From: Paenibacillus sp. FSL H3-0469
GTDB taxonomy: Bacteria; Bacillota; Bacilli; Paenibacillales; Paenibacillaceae
Length of the DNA stretch: 64,000 nt
NCBI RefSeq assembly: GCF_038051945.1
Contig: NZ_CP150302.1
Coordinates: 4,960,001-5,024,000, forward strand
Reading direction: 5' to 3'
Each line of letters begins with the position of its first letter. Within the stretch, counting starts at the first letter, position 1. A program made the translations under genes and the position numbers. A model generated the notes under the pieces. That model saw nothing but the letters and a program-made list of their open reading frames with translations. It searched no databases and was not told where the DNA came from. Below, in pieces: positions 42,445-51,351 of the stretch.

Positions 42445-42558
42445 CTGTTTAAGCAGATTGTTACTCGTCACTGATTGGCCGCCATGAGCTGCCTTAGTTA
42501 TTTGCTTGCTGAAACGGGACTTAGTACAATCGAAGCAACTATGAAGGAGGTCTGACCC

Positions 42559-44481
42559 ATGGATGTAGTGACAGCGGAGGAGATGCGGGAACTTGACCGC
42601 GACACGATTGAGCGGCTGGGCATTCCGGCCATCGCCCTGATGGAAAATGCCGGACGGGCCATTGCCGAGGAGGTCATCGCCCTGTGCCGCCGCCGGGCAA
42701 GCGTAGCTAGTGTGGCTGGTGGCGGGGCGTGGTGGGATGGAGCGGTTGGTGGTGGAGTACGGAGTAATGAAGCGGGAGTTACAGGTGGTGAAGTACCCGG
42801 AGATGGAATGAGGGCTGATGGTGCGCGGAGAAACGGAGCGGTAATACCAGATGGCGGAATGCGGTGGGACGGAACGGGAGCTATTGTTGATGGTGCGCGG
42901 AGTGATGGGTTAGACACGGCTGGAGATGGTGCGCGGAGAAACGGAGCGGTAATGCCAGGTGGTGGAATGCGGTGGGACGGAACGGCATCAACTGATGGCG
43001 TAGCATATGCGTCAAGCGGGTGCGGTGCCCCAGGCTTCGGCGCTGGCGCTGCGGGCTTCTCCGTCAGCGGCGATGCAGCGCTGACGCTTGCCGGTGCCGG
43101 TGGAGAGCATTGGCTCGTCCTCGCCGGCAAGGGCAACAATGGCGGCGATGGCCTCGCCGCCGCCCGGCACCTGCGAGAGGCCGGCATCGCCGTCACGCTG
43201 GTGTACGCGGCCGCGCCGGAGTCGCTGGCCGGCGAAGCCGCGCTGCAGCGTGATGCCGCTGCAGCCATGGGCATTCCTGCCGTAGTCTGCGGCAGGGACG
43301 CCCTGGACCTTGCCGCATGCAGCGGCATCATAGATGCGCTGCTCGGCACAGGCAGCGCGGGAGCCCCGCGCGGTGCCTATGCGGAGCTGATTGCCGCTGC
43401 GAACGCCAGCGGCAGAGTCATTGTGTCCGCGGACATCCCCAGCGGGCTGGATGCGGACACGGGGGAGACGCATGAGCCCTGCATTCATGCGTCAGTGACC
43501 GTCTGCCTCGCGTTCCTGAAGCGGGGGCTGCTGCAATATCCCGGCGCGGAGGCTGCCGGGCGGGTCGTGGTCCGCTCCATCGGCATACCCGCTGCACTTG
43601 CCCGGGAGGGCGGCGTCAAGGTCAGCCTCCTGACGCCGGAAGTACTGACGGCGCGCCTGAAGGTTGACCTGGCGCGCCGCCGTTCGCCCGAGGGCCACAA
43701 GGGCACCTACGGGCATGTCCTGCTTGCAGCAGGAAGCCTGCGCATGAGCGGCGCAGGCCTGTTGTCTGCCCGCGCTGCGCTGCGTGCAGGCTGCGGGCTG
43801 GTAACCTGGGCGCTGCCGGAGAAGCTGCTGCCCTATGTGATCGGTTCTGTACCGGAGCTGATGCTGGCCCCGGTCACCGGTGGTGACGGGGAGTGGAACG
43901 CAGGTACGGCCGCTGAAGTGCTGCGGCTGAGTACCAGCCGCGATTGTACAGCCATCGGCCCCGGCCTGGGCCGCTTCGAAGGAGATACGGAGTGGCTCCG
44001 CAGACTGTGGGAGGAGACGGATGGTCCTATGGTTATCGATGCGGATGCGCTGAATATACTGGCAGATGCCGATTACCGGAGCTGGAGGCGCCGCCATCCG
44101 GTTATTCTGACCCCTCATCCGGGGGAGATGGCCCGTCTGGCGGGGATATCTACAGCAGAGGTGCAGCGGGACCGGATCGGGCTGGCATTGTCTTACGCAG
44201 TTCAGTATGGGGTAATCCTTGTACTCAAAGGAGCCCATACCGTAATAGCAACGCCTGAAGGGCAGGCCTATATTAACATCACCGGGCATCCCGGTATGGG
44301 CACCGGCGGTGCGGGGGATGTGTTGACGGGCATCATCTCCGGTCTGCTGGCCCAGGGTCTGGAGGCGGATCAGGCTGCTGCGTTTGGAGTCTATCTGCAC
44401 GGGCTGGCCGGAGAACGCGCCGCCCGGAAGCGGGACCATCCTGCCGCCCTGATCGCCGGGGATATTATCGAAGCGCTGTAA
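42559..44481 (+). CDS. nnr: Bifunctional NAD(P)HX epimerase/dehydratase with repeat insertion
   Basis: A 640-residue YjeF/NnrDE-type repair enzyme. The N-terminal epimerase domain starts VTAEEMRELDRDTIERLG and continues at AGKGNNGGDGLAAARHL near residue 187. The C-terminal ADP-dependent dehydratase has GPGLGRFEGD, VIDADALNIL, LTPHPGEMARL and GTGGAGDVLTGIISGLLAQG. The two normally adjacent parts of the epimerase domain are separated here by about 120 Gly/Asp/Ala/Arg-rich residues, coded by a 36-residue (108-bp) duplication with MRWDGT modules. The rest of each domain looks intact. AAGGAGG precedes the ATG. Confidence 0.92.
   Translation: MDVVTAEEMRELDRDTIERLGIPAIALMENAGRAIAEEVIALCRRRASVASVAGGGAWWDGAVGGGVRSNEAGVTGGEVPGDGMRADGARRNGAVIPDGGMRWDGTGAIVDGARSDGLDTAGDGARRNGAVMPGGGMRWDGTASTDGVAYASSGCGAPGFGAGAAGFSVSGDAALTLAGAGGEHWLVLAGKGNNGGDGLAAARHLREAGIAVTLVYAAAPESLAGEAALQRDAAAAMGIPAVVCGRDALDLAACSGIIDALLGTGSAGAPRGAYAELIAAANASGRVIVSADIPSGLDADTGETHEPCIHASVTVCLAFLKRGLLQYPGAEAAGRVVVRSIGIPAALAREGGVKVSLLTPEVLTARLKVDLARRRSPEGHKGTYGHVLLAAGSLRMSGAGLLSARAALRAGCGLVTWALPEKLLPYVIGSVPELMLAPVTGGDGEWNAGTAAEVLRLSTSRDCTAIGPGLGRFEGDTEWLRRLWEETDGPMVIDADALNILADADYRSWRRRHPVILTPHPGEMARLAGISTAEVQRDRIGLALSYAVQYGVILVLKGAHTVIATPEGQAYINITGHPGMGTGGAGDVLTGIISGLLAQGLEADQAAAFGVYLHGLAGERAARKRDHPAALIAGDIIEAL
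42817..42987 (+). repeat. 108-bp in-frame duplication inside the NAD(P)HX repair gene
   Basis: The segment from GATGGTGCGCGGAGAAACGG at 42817 is repeated with few changes at 42925. A third, partial GATGGTGCGCGG unit lies at 42889. The repeats code for ARRNGAV-P-GGMRWDGT modules. Confidence 0.85.
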
Positions 44482-44990
44482 GTGTAAGCAACGGCTTGAA
44501 GTCTCCAACCAACATCCCTTTAACAAATTCAAGCTCTTGCTCGCTTTGGCGCACGGCCCTGCTTCGAGGTCAAAGTCTATATTAGTTTGCTGTCTGCTTT
44601 AGCGGATAAGAGGTGGATTTTGTCCACCTGCTGTTGAGCGGATGAGCGCTGGCGGGACGTTAGTTGAATAAAAGGCACTTAATTTGGCGCATTTCACCCC
44701 AGGCGGAGAAACTAACTCTATTAGTTGTAGTTTTTCCACCTGCTTGCCTGTAATCGGCAGAAACGGATGAATTAAGACACATTTCTCCAATTGTTTGCTG
44801 CGGGCATACAATAGCGCGCGATGCGCCGGAGGATGGGAGTTAACACGCTGTGCTTGAGGAAGGTCACCGGGCCCAACGTATGCGAAAACCGAACACAATA
44901 GTCTGTGGTCTCCTCTTACTGAGCCAATCTATAAATTTAGAGGTTACTTTACTCCGCTAGCCGGGATACCAGCCTACTCAATGTTACAGC
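44482..44990. other. Repeat-derived convergent gap
   Basis: No gene is convincing. The gap holds a perfect AGGTGGA-N5-TCCACCT dyad at 44611-44629, an AACTA/TAGTT dyad with TTAGTTGTAG near 44710-44730 (like the ends of the ~110-bp elements), and a decayed GTATGCGAAAACCGAACACAA near 44880, related to the 52-bp arrays. The 99-residue reverse ORF has no ribosome site. Confidence 0.55.
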
Positions 44991-45023
44991 CCTAGCTGGT
45001 ATACCAGCCCTCCGGCTATCCGA

Positions 45024-45075
45024 GCCTTACCCGCTCTCCAGCCTTACCCGCTCTCCAGCCTTACCCGCTATTCCA
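45024..45075. repeat. Three 17-18 bp tandem repeats after a minus-strand gene
   Basis: GCCTTACCCGCTCTCCA occurs at 45024 and 45041 and in a longer form (with TATT) at 45058. On the sense strand of the gene ending at 45115 the units are G/A-rich. Related, looser CCAGCC copies lie at 44965-45020. Confidence 0.7.
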
Positions 45076-45114
45076 GCCCTGCCCAGTACCCGGCCTCCCC
45101 TGAAACCGTCCAGG

Positions 45115-45570
45115 TCAGAATAGAACCAGACAGACCAGCGGAATGAACAGAGCGAAGAAGGGAAGCAGGATCGGGAAGCGTTCGCCCGCGATCTGGGCGA
45201 TGCGGAACAGCAGCAGGATTGCGAGTCCGGTAAGGCCGGAGACGAGGGCGTCGCCGCCCTGCTCCGCAGCGAGCCACAGCCCGGCGCCATAGCCGGCAAT
45301 GGCGTACAGGGCCAGTGAAGGGCTGAGTGAGGTGGAGCGGAACATGCGCAGCAGCGCATCGGCCAGGATGGCAGCCGGCAGGCCGTAGGCGTAGATGGCA
45401 TAAGGCACCGATACCGGCCAGCCGGACGGAATTCCGTTCTCATAGCCATGGATCAGCATGAACAGGGAGAGCAGAATGAAGGTCAATCCGGCGGCCGACA
45501 GCTTGGTTAGAGCGTACATGCCCGCATTCAGGCGGACAGAAGGCAGGTTGAAATCCTTGTGTTGATTCAT
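45115..45570 (-). CDS. Multi-pass membrane protein, unknown function
   Basis: A 151-residue protein with about five transmembrane segments, beginning MNQHKDFNLPSVRLNAGMYA. AAAGGATG precedes this ATG; a longer frame to 45669 has no signal and would start in low-probability sequence. I do not recognise a family. The C terminus is hydrophobic (ILLPFFALFIPLVCLVLF). It sits directly downstream of a decayed SDR gene on the same strand. Confidence 0.7.
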   Translation of the reverse strand: MNQHKDFNLPSVRLNAGMYALTKLSAAGLTFILLSLFMLIHGYENGIPSGWPVSVPYAIYAYGLPAAILADALLRMFRSTSLSPSLALYAIAGYGAGLWLAAEQGGDALVSGLTGLAILLLFRIAQIAGERFPILLPFFALFIPLVCLVLF

Positions 45571-45637
45571 CGCTATACATCCTTTCAGGGTGGGGGATGA
45601 ACACGGCCGGAATGACCGGCTGAAGCCTGGACATGGA

Positions 45638-46160
45638 TTAACTGGTAACCATGTCCCCGCCGTTAACATGAATGCAGGTGCCGGTTACATAAGAAGCATC
45701 ATCGCTGGCCAGGTAGACATAGGCTCCTGCCAGTTCGTAAGGCTGTGCCGCACGCTTGAACGGAGTCTCTGTGCCGAAGACACTGACCTGACCTTCTCCG
45801 CAGAGAAGCTGGCAGGAATCAGCGGCGTCCAGACCGGACCGGGAGCTACGCTGTTGATGCGGATGCCGCTGGCGGCGAGAGACAAGGCGAGAGGACAGGT
45901 GAAGGAGACGATAGCGCCTTGGTGGACGAATAGTCAATCAGCTCCTTGTGTCCCCGGTAAGCCGTTATGGAGGCGGTGTTAATGATGCAGCTCCCTGGGT
46001 GCAAATGCGGAAGTGCCCCCTGAGTCAGGAAAAGCACTGCCTAGCAGCTGCCCGCTGATTGGAGGCGGCTGCATCACGCTCTCCAGTCCGGGCTGGCGGT
46101 CCTGGTGCTGAGTGGGAAGAGCGACAGGCTGCACATGGCCTACCGTCTTTTCAAAATATA
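45638..46160 (-). pseudogene. Decayed short-chain dehydrogenase (GS39/YhdF-like)
   Basis: Pieces of one SDR protein appear in order but in different frames. VALPTQHQDRQPGLESVMQP is the N terminus typical of YhdF/GS39 enzymes. SCIINTASITAYRGHKELIDY followed by SSTK carries the catalytic Tyr-Lys region. AASGIRINSVAPGPVWTPLI is the post-catalytic loop. GAYVYLASDDASYVTGTCIH followed by VNGGD is the C terminus. At least three frameshifts and a central deletion (the cofactor-binding GxxxGIG half is missing) make it non-functional. Its 5' end abuts a copy of the ~95-bp hairpin repeat. Confidence 0.88.
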
Positions 46161-46253
46161 AGAAACTTATAGGTTTCACACGATAACTTATCCTTCTATT
46201 TCTCGCTGAAACGGTACCGTCCTTTCAAAGGACGGCAAAGCTGTTTCCACTTG
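46158..46253. repeat. Dispersed ~95-bp hairpin repeat, copy B
   Basis: Matches copy A at 5066-5158 over its length. The inner arm is longer here (CCGTCCTTT/AAAGGACGG), the outer arm is GAAACGG/CTGTTTC, and the end is TCCACTTGCC. It borders the 5' end of the decayed SDR gene. Confidence 0.85.
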
Positions 46254-46389
46254 CCATAATAAGGGTACACGGGGTTCATCGGCGGTTACTCCTCCTTGCC
46301 TGCTCAGCTCTTCCGTATATGGGTATGCATGCGCCCAGAAAAGCGTGCGGCGTGAAGCGGAGTCATAAACATAGAAATGGGGAGAATAC

Positions 46390-46800
46390 ATGATATATAG
46401 AGCAATGACAGGGGAAGATTACGAGGCGGCTTACCGGTTATGGGAGAATACGGACGGAATGGGTCTCAGTGAAGCCGACTCGCGTGAGCATATTATCCGT
46501 TATCTGGAGCGGAATCCGGGGATCAGCCAAGTGTGCGTGAAGGAGGGCGGCACCCTTATAGGCACAGCGATGTGCGGGCATGACGGACGCCGGGGTTATA
46601 TGTATCATGTGGCGGTTGACAGCGCCAGCCGGGGAATCGGTGCAGGCCGTGAGCTGGTGAGGCGTTGCCTCGCGGAACTGCGGGAAGCGGGCATAACGAA
46701 ATGCCATCTCATGGTGATCGGAGATAATGCCCCGGGCCGCAGCTTCTGGACCCGTATCGGCTGGCAGGAGCGGGACGGGCTGGTACTGTTCTCAAAATAA
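46390..46800 (+). CDS. GNAT family N-acetyltransferase
   Basis: A 136-residue acetyltransferase. The acetyl-CoA loop is SRGIGAGRELVRRCL, after the strand YHVAVDSA, and the late motif NAPGRSFWTRIGWQERD is typical of the YpeA/RimI-like branch. The substrate is unknown. GGGGAG lies before the ATG. A fragment of the ~95-bp repeat begins at its stop codon. Confidence 0.87.
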   Translation: MIYRAMTGEDYEAAYRLWENTDGMGLSEADSREHIIRYLERNPGISQVCVKEGGTLIGTAMCGHDGRRGYMYHVAVDSASRGIGAGRELVRRCLAELREAGITKCHLMVIGDNAPGRSFWTRIGWQERDGLVLFSK

Positions 46801-46842
46801 GAATTTATAGGTTTCACGCTATACATTATCCTTCTATTTCCC
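46798..46842. repeat. Fragment of the ~95-bp repeat, copy C
   Basis: TTTATAGGTTTCACG-TAT followed by TTATCCTTCTATTTC matches the left half of copies A and B; the hairpin half is missing. Confidence 0.7.
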
Positions 46843-46973
46843 TCACAATTCATGTAATAGTGTAGCTTTGGTGCGGACGCAGTATAATATATAAGTGCTG
46901 TACAATTAACGGATGGACATCATTACATCATTCGCTGTACAGGGCCGAATTTAGATAGCGGGAGACCAGAACT

Positions 46974-47690
46974 ATGAGATTTAAAGATGTATTCTCAATT
47001 ATAGGTCCGGCCATGGTCGGGCCTTCCAGTTCTCATACAGCGGGAGCCGCACGGATCGGACGGGCGGCAAGACAGGTGCTTGGCGAGCTGCCGCGAGAGG
47101 CCGAGGTTACGTTCTTCGGTTCTTTTGCCGCGACTTATCAGGGACATGGGACAGACCGGGCGATCGCCGGGGGGCTGCTTGACTTCGCCACGGACGATCA
47201 CCGGCTGCCGGATTCCATTGAGCTTGCGGCCGAAGCCGGGATGAGCATCTCCTTCGGTCAGGGAACGGGGCTGTTTCCCCATCCCAATACGGTTCGTCTG
47301 CGACTTACAGGCAGGGAGAGCGGGACGGAGATGACCCTTACCGGTACATCCATCGGCGGCGGCAATATTGAGATTGTGGATATTGACGGCTTCAGTGTGA
47401 AGCTGACCGGCATGTACCCGACCGTACTGATTCAGCATATGGATTATCTGGGTGTGCTGGCGAGTGTTACGGATGTCATGCGGGAGGGACAGTTCAATAT
47501 CGGACATATGTCACTGGACCGGAAGAACCGCAGCGGGGCGGCCTTGACGGTGCTGGAGCTGGATGAGTCAGCCACGGCGGAGCTGCTGGAGAAGCTGCGG
47601 GCGCTTCCGGCAGTGAAGAGCGTCAAGGTAGTCGATTTGAACGGCAATACACAAGAACAGACACAGAAGGGGAAGGACATCACAACATGA
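46974..47690 (+). CDS. sdaAB: L-serine dehydratase, beta subunit
   Basis: A 238-residue subunit of the iron-sulfur L-serine deaminase (serine to pyruvate and ammonia). The N-terminal GPAMVGPSSSHTAGAARIG is the SDH_beta signature, and a C-terminal ACT-like domain follows (VLIQHMDYLGVLASVTDVM). Its ATGA overlap with the alpha-subunit gene makes the pair an operon. A TATAAT at about 46883 may be its -10 box. Confidence 0.93.
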   Translation: MRFKDVFSIIGPAMVGPSSSHTAGAARIGRAARQVLGELPREAEVTFFGSFAATYQGHGTDRAIAGGLLDFATDDHRLPDSIELAAEAGMSISFGQGTGLFPHPNTVRLRLTGRESGTEMTLTGTSIGGGNIEIVDIDGFSVKLTGMYPTVLIQHMDYLGVLASVTDVMREGQFNIGHMSLDRKNRSGAALTVLELDESATAELLEKLRALPAVKSVKVVDLNGNTQEQTQKGKDITT

Positions 47691-48565
47691 ATTTTCAAAC
47701 ACTCAGCCAGCTGGCTGTACTATGCGGGGAGCGGGAGCTTGGGATCGGCGCACTGATGCTTGAGGAGCAGAGCGCAGAATCGGGCCGTTCCAAGGAGCAG
47801 GAATTCGCCACCATGCGCGAGTATTACGGGGTGATGAAGGAAGCGGTGCAGCGCGGCATGACCGAAGACACCACCTCACGCAGCGGACTGACAGGCCTGG
47901 ATGCCCAGCGTGTGGCCGCCTATAATGCAGCGGATGAGCCTTGTCTCGGGGGACCGGCAGGCCAGGCGATGGCGTATGCCCTTGCCGTATCTGAAGTGAA
48001 CGCCTCTATGGGCCGGATTATTGCCACACCGACTGCCGGTTCATGCGGAATTATCCCCGGTGTGTTCCTGAGCTGTCAGGAGCGCTTCGGCTGGGACGAT
48101 GACTATATGGTTTCCGGTTTGTTCGCGGCAGGAGCGATAGGGTATGTTATTGCTAATAATTCTTTTGTATCGGGCGCGGAAGGCGGCTGTCAGGCCGAGG
48201 TGGGGTCAGCGATCGGCATGGCGGCCGGAGCGTTGACCGAGCTGCGCGGCGGGACTCCGGCACAGGCGGTACATGCGGTAGGTCTCGCGCTCAAAAATAC
48301 ACTCGGGCTGATCTGTGATCCGGTAGGCGGACTCGTGGAGATTCCATGCATTGTCCGCAACGGCTTCGGTGCCGTTACGGCACTTGCCGCGGCGGATATG
48401 GCCCTGGCTGGCGTCCGCAGCGTGATTCCGTCCGATGAAGTGATTAAGGTCATGCTGGAGGTCGGTTCTGCGATGCCCGAGAAGCACCGGGAGACGGCAG
48501 GGGGCGGGCTGGCCCAGACCCCGACCGGCCGCCGGATTATGAAGGATCTGCGGAACCCGAAATAA
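47687..48565 (+). CDS. sdaAA: L-serine dehydratase, alpha subunit
   Basis: A 292-residue catalytic subunit. It has the conserved NASMGRIIATPTAGSCGIIP segment, GGCQAEVGSA, and GLICDPVGGLVEIPCIVRN, which include the cysteines that hold the 4Fe-4S cluster. It overlaps the beta-subunit gene by 4 bases and ends about 35 bases before a convergent small gene. Confidence 0.94.
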   Translation: MNFQTLSQLAVLCGERELGIGALMLEEQSAESGRSKEQEFATMREYYGVMKEAVQRGMTEDTTSRSGLTGLDAQRVAAYNAADEPCLGGPAGQAMAYALAVSEVNASMGRIIATPTAGSCGIIPGVFLSCQERFGWDDDYMVSGLFAAGAIGYVIANNSFVSGAEGGCQAEVGSAIGMAAGALTELRGGTPAQAVHAVGLALKNTLGLICDPVGGLVEIPCIVRNGFGAVTALAAADMALAGVRSVIPSDEVIKVMLEVGSAMPEKHRETAGGGLAQTPTGRRIMKDLRNPK

Positions 48566-48601
48566 CTGCCCGGTCACAGGCGCTCCGCCGTCTGCGGTTG
48601 A

Positions 48602-48904
48602 TCAGAGCATACGGAAGCGTTCCAGCTGCTCCCATAAGCCCTCCTGGCGGAGAATCTCCGCCTGCTTCGGGCCCATAAGGTCGAAGTGGGGGAACGGTTG
48701 GCGGTTATGAATATACCGCGCCGGGAGACCGTGCTTCCTGCACCACTCCCGCAGGCGGGGCAGATCACTGCACCCTACCTTGGTGACAGTCGTGATCTCA
48801 GGGTAGCGTGCATCGATCCAGTAATGGGTCAGGAAGGCAATCTCCCCTGCGGAGACGGCCTGCTTCCAGCGGGTTAATTCTGCCCGGTTGATTCCAAAAG
48901 CCAT
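48602..48904 (-). CDS. Small conserved protein, YneQ-like
   Basis: A 100-residue protein, MAFGINRAELTRWKQAVSAG and onward, with THYWIDARYP, TVTKVGC and FPHFDLMGPKQAEILR. This resembles a family of about 100 residues in Bacillota (YneQ-like by memory), possibly nucleic-acid related; the function is not established. The ATG has a GGATGAACAG stretch upstream. It converges with the serine dehydratase operon. Confidence 0.7.
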   Translation of the reverse strand: MAFGINRAELTRWKQAVSAGEIAFLTHYWIDARYPEITTVTKVGCSDLPRLREWCRKHGLPARYIHNRQPFPHFDLMGPKQAEILRQEGLWEQLERFRML

Positions 48905-48977
48905 GGCTGTTCATCCTTATCTGTAAGAGTAAGTAGACTATATATAACGTAAATATTACCGGAAAGGAGAGTGTATT

Positions 48978-49175
48978 ATGAACGGACAAGTTAGAGCGGA
49001 TATCCGCCCCGGCATTCAGGTAGACATCGTGCTGAAGCAGGACCAGGCCAGCGGCAAGCTCACGCACGGCACAGTGAAAGACATCCTGACCAACTCGCCC
49101 CGCCATCCGCACGGGATCAAGGTGCGGCTCTCGGACGGCCAGGTTGGACGGGTCAAGAACATTACCGGCTCATGA
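48978..49175 (+). CDS. YwbE family protein (DUF2196)
   Basis: A 65-residue protein with the full YwbE pattern: IRPGIQVDIVLKQDQASGKL, HGTVKDILTNSP and HPHGIKVRLSDGQVGRV. It has a small beta-barrel-like fold in the family; the role is unknown, possibly RNA-related. GGAAAGGAGAG precedes the ATG. The 3' end overlaps the convergent HNH gene by 14 bases. Confidence 0.9.
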   Translation: MNGQVRADIRPGIQVDIVLKQDQASGKLTHGTVKDILTNSPRHPHGIKVRLSDGQVGRVKNITGS

Positions 49176-49977
49176 ATTGCTCCACCGACTGGTCGGCCTT
49201 CGTTTGATTGCACAAGTTGCAAGCGCAGACGCAGTTATCCGGCGTAGTATGCCCTCCCTTGGCGCGGGGGAGCAGATGATCGATGGTATCCCCGTATTGC
49301 CCGCAGAAATAACAGGTATAGCGGTCCCTCGTCAAAATATAGACGCGGAAGTCCTTGTTGCTGTATAAGCGGCGGATCGTACGCCGGTTCACAACGATGG
49401 CCGCATGCTCCTTGACCAGCGTCACGGCAAGCTCAAGGTCGATCTCCTGATGCCAGCGGCGGCCCTTATCGCTATGCCCGCGCATGAGAATCATGCCCTT
49501 GGCCGAAGGGATCAGGGCAGAGGCATCCTGCGGATCGGGCTTCGGCCCGCGCTGCTGCGGAAGGCTGCGCCCGGTCTCGGCGGCATGCCGGGGCCGGGCC
49601 TTGCCCTTAAGGCCGGCCGCTCCCGCGCTGCCTCTTGCGTCCCGGGCACGTTCCGGCCGGGCGGCTTGCCGGGGCTGGGCCATGGGCGGCTGTGCCTTCC
49701 CGGGCGCAGCTGCCCCGGAGACAGAGGCCGGCCCCTTGTCCCGCTTGAGGGGACCGGCCGGTCCGGCCTGGCGCTCCGGCAGGGCAGGCGCTAAGCTTGC
49801 CCGCACCGGCGGCAAGGAAGCCTCGACCTCGCGGAGCTTGCGGCATTCCCGGCAGGCTCCGCGCCGGGACAAGCCCTTGGCGCGCTTGCCTGTGCGTCTG
49901 CGGAATTCAGCGAGCGGCTTAAGCTGATGGCAGTACGCGCATTTTTTGGTTGGAGGTAGAGTTGTCGTCTCAGTCAT
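49162..49977 (-). CDS. HNH endonuclease family protein with long low-complexity linker
   Basis: A 271-residue protein. An N-terminal zinc-finger-like region has CAYC and CRECRK (residues 13 to about 45). The C-terminal HNH domain reads YTCYFCGQYGDTIDHLLPRA and KGG-TTPDNCVCACNLCNQTK with both CxxC pairs and the catalytic His. Between them lies about 110 residues rich in Pro, Ala, Gly, Arg and Lys, coded by unusually GC-rich DNA (about 49550-49870). The ATG at 49977 is chosen; the frame is open further upstream. Nuclease activity is family-based; no phage genes are nearby. Confidence 0.82.
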   Translation of the reverse strand: MTETTTLPPTKKCAYCHQLKPLAEFRRRTGKRAKGLSRRGACRECRKLREVEASLPPVRASLAPALPERQAGPAGPLKRDKGPASVSGAAAPGKAQPPMAQPRQAARPERARDARGSAGAAGLKGKARPRHAAETGRSLPQQRGPKPDPQDASALIPSAKGMILMRGHSDKGRRWHQEIDLELAVTLVKEHAAIVVNRRTIRRLYSNKDFRVYILTRDRYTCYFCGQYGDTIDHLLPRAKGGHTTPDNCVCACNLCNQTKADQSVEQFMSR

Positions 49978-50298
49978 AAGTGTACTTGGCAGAAGCAGCC
50001 TTAAGCCGCAACCGTCCAATCCCTTCTGTATTGTGAATGATAAGTGCATCTGCTTGCATGCGTCTGCTTGAATGTTAATAGTTGTCCTAATTGATACTAG
50101 TATAGCGTAAACTGCAGACATTCACACAGGCAGGCACATCATGCGAATTTCCCGGAGGGTGAACTGGGCTGCTGATTCAGATCGTGACGCTGCTGCCTGA
50201 GGTCCAAGGATATTTTATGCTGGACGGCTGTGCCGAAAGAAGTTAGAATGTCAGTGAACATAAAAGGGCTTTCATTGAGCTGCGGGAGTGAACCGGAA

Positions 50299-51312
50299 AT
50301 GACCACAATATACGATATTGCCAAAAGGACCGGCTACTCGCCAACCACAGTGTCCAAGGCGTTCAATAACTATTCCGATGTGCGGGAGAAGACGCGTGAC
50401 GAGATTCTGCGTACCGCCCGGGAGATGGGGTATCTGCCCAATGCGCATGCACGTACACTGACGACCAAGAAATCCTGGACCATCGGTGTGCTGTTTGTGG
50501 AGAATACGGGGGCGGGCATCCGCCATCCTTTTTTCAGCGCAGTGATTGAGAGCTTCAAGCAGGTTGCCGTAGCCAAGGGCTATGCCCTCATGTTCATCTC
50601 GAAGGATGTCGGCGGCAAGAGAAGCGGATATCTGGAGAACTGCCGGATTCGCGGCGTCGACGGGGTAGTAGTATTCCTCTCTGATTATGATGACCCGTAT
50701 TTCCGGGAGCTGCTGGAGAGTGATATTCCGACCGTGGTGCTCGATTTCGAGACGGAGCTGTCGCATACCGTCTGCTCGGATAACATGACCGGTGCCCTGC
50801 AGGCCGTGGAGTATCTGGTCAGTCTTGGACACCGCCGGATTGCCCACATCTCGGGAGGCGGGAACACCTATCCGGGACAGCAGCGGGAGCTGGGGTACAG
50901 AACGGCGATGGAGCAGCAGGGACTTGAGGTGCCGGATGAGTATGTGGCAGAGGGAGCCTTCTACGCGATGGAGAACGGTTATGGTGCAATGAAGCGTCTG
51001 CTGGCGCTGCCGGAGCGGCCGACGGCTGTTTTTGCTTCGGGTGACTTGCTGGCCTTGGGTGCGGTGATGGCGGCTAAGGATCAGGGGCTTGCGGTACCGG
51101 AGGATGTCTCGGTGATGGGCTATGACGACATTGAGCTTGCCGGATACGTCACGCCTGCGCTGACCACTGTACGCCAGAATACCGAACTGCTGGGGACCCG
51201 GGCGGCGGAGCTGCTGCTGGCATCTATGAACGGTCCAGGTACGGCTCAGGAAGCACTTGTGCTGCCTGTAGAGATTATTGTGAGGAATTCCTGCGCCGCG
51301 CCGCGCATGTGA
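50299..51312 (+). CDS. LacI family transcriptional regulator
   Basis: A 337-residue repressor. The N-terminal HTH TTIYDIAKRTGYSPTTVSKA with hinge RTLTTKK is followed by a periplasmic-binding-like effector domain (TIGVLFVENTG, VVFLSDYDDPY, VMGYDDIELAGYVTPALTTV). The ATG at 50299 gives a canonical MTTIYDIA start with GGGAG upstream; the ORF starts earlier at 50230. It is followed by the palindrome at 51352 and the GH30 gene, its likely target. The inducer is presumably a sugar. Confidence 0.92.
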   Translation: MTTIYDIAKRTGYSPTTVSKAFNNYSDVREKTRDEILRTAREMGYLPNAHARTLTTKKSWTIGVLFVENTGAGIRHPFFSAVIESFKQVAVAKGYALMFISKDVGGKRSGYLENCRIRGVDGVVVFLSDYDDPYFRELLESDIPTVVLDFETELSHTVCSDNMTGALQAVEYLVSLGHRRIAHISGGGNTYPGQQRELGYRTAMEQQGLEVPDEYVAEGAFYAMENGYGAMKRLLALPERPTAVFASGDLLALGAVMAAKDQGLAVPEDVSVMGYDDIELAGYVTPALTTVRQNTELLGTRAAELLLASMNGPGTAQEALVLPVEIIVRNSCAAPRM

Positions 51313-51351
51313 TGAAGATGCGTTCATTCAGGAATACCTTTTTTTTCGGCA

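Noticed and set aside
42559..44481. Frameshift or gene fusion in the NAD(P)HX repair gene
   Set aside because: Both family domains are in one frame with normal order; only the low-complexity insertion is unusual.
44599..44898. 99-residue reverse ORF
   Set aside because: Located in repeat-derived sequence; no ribosome site and no family resemblance.
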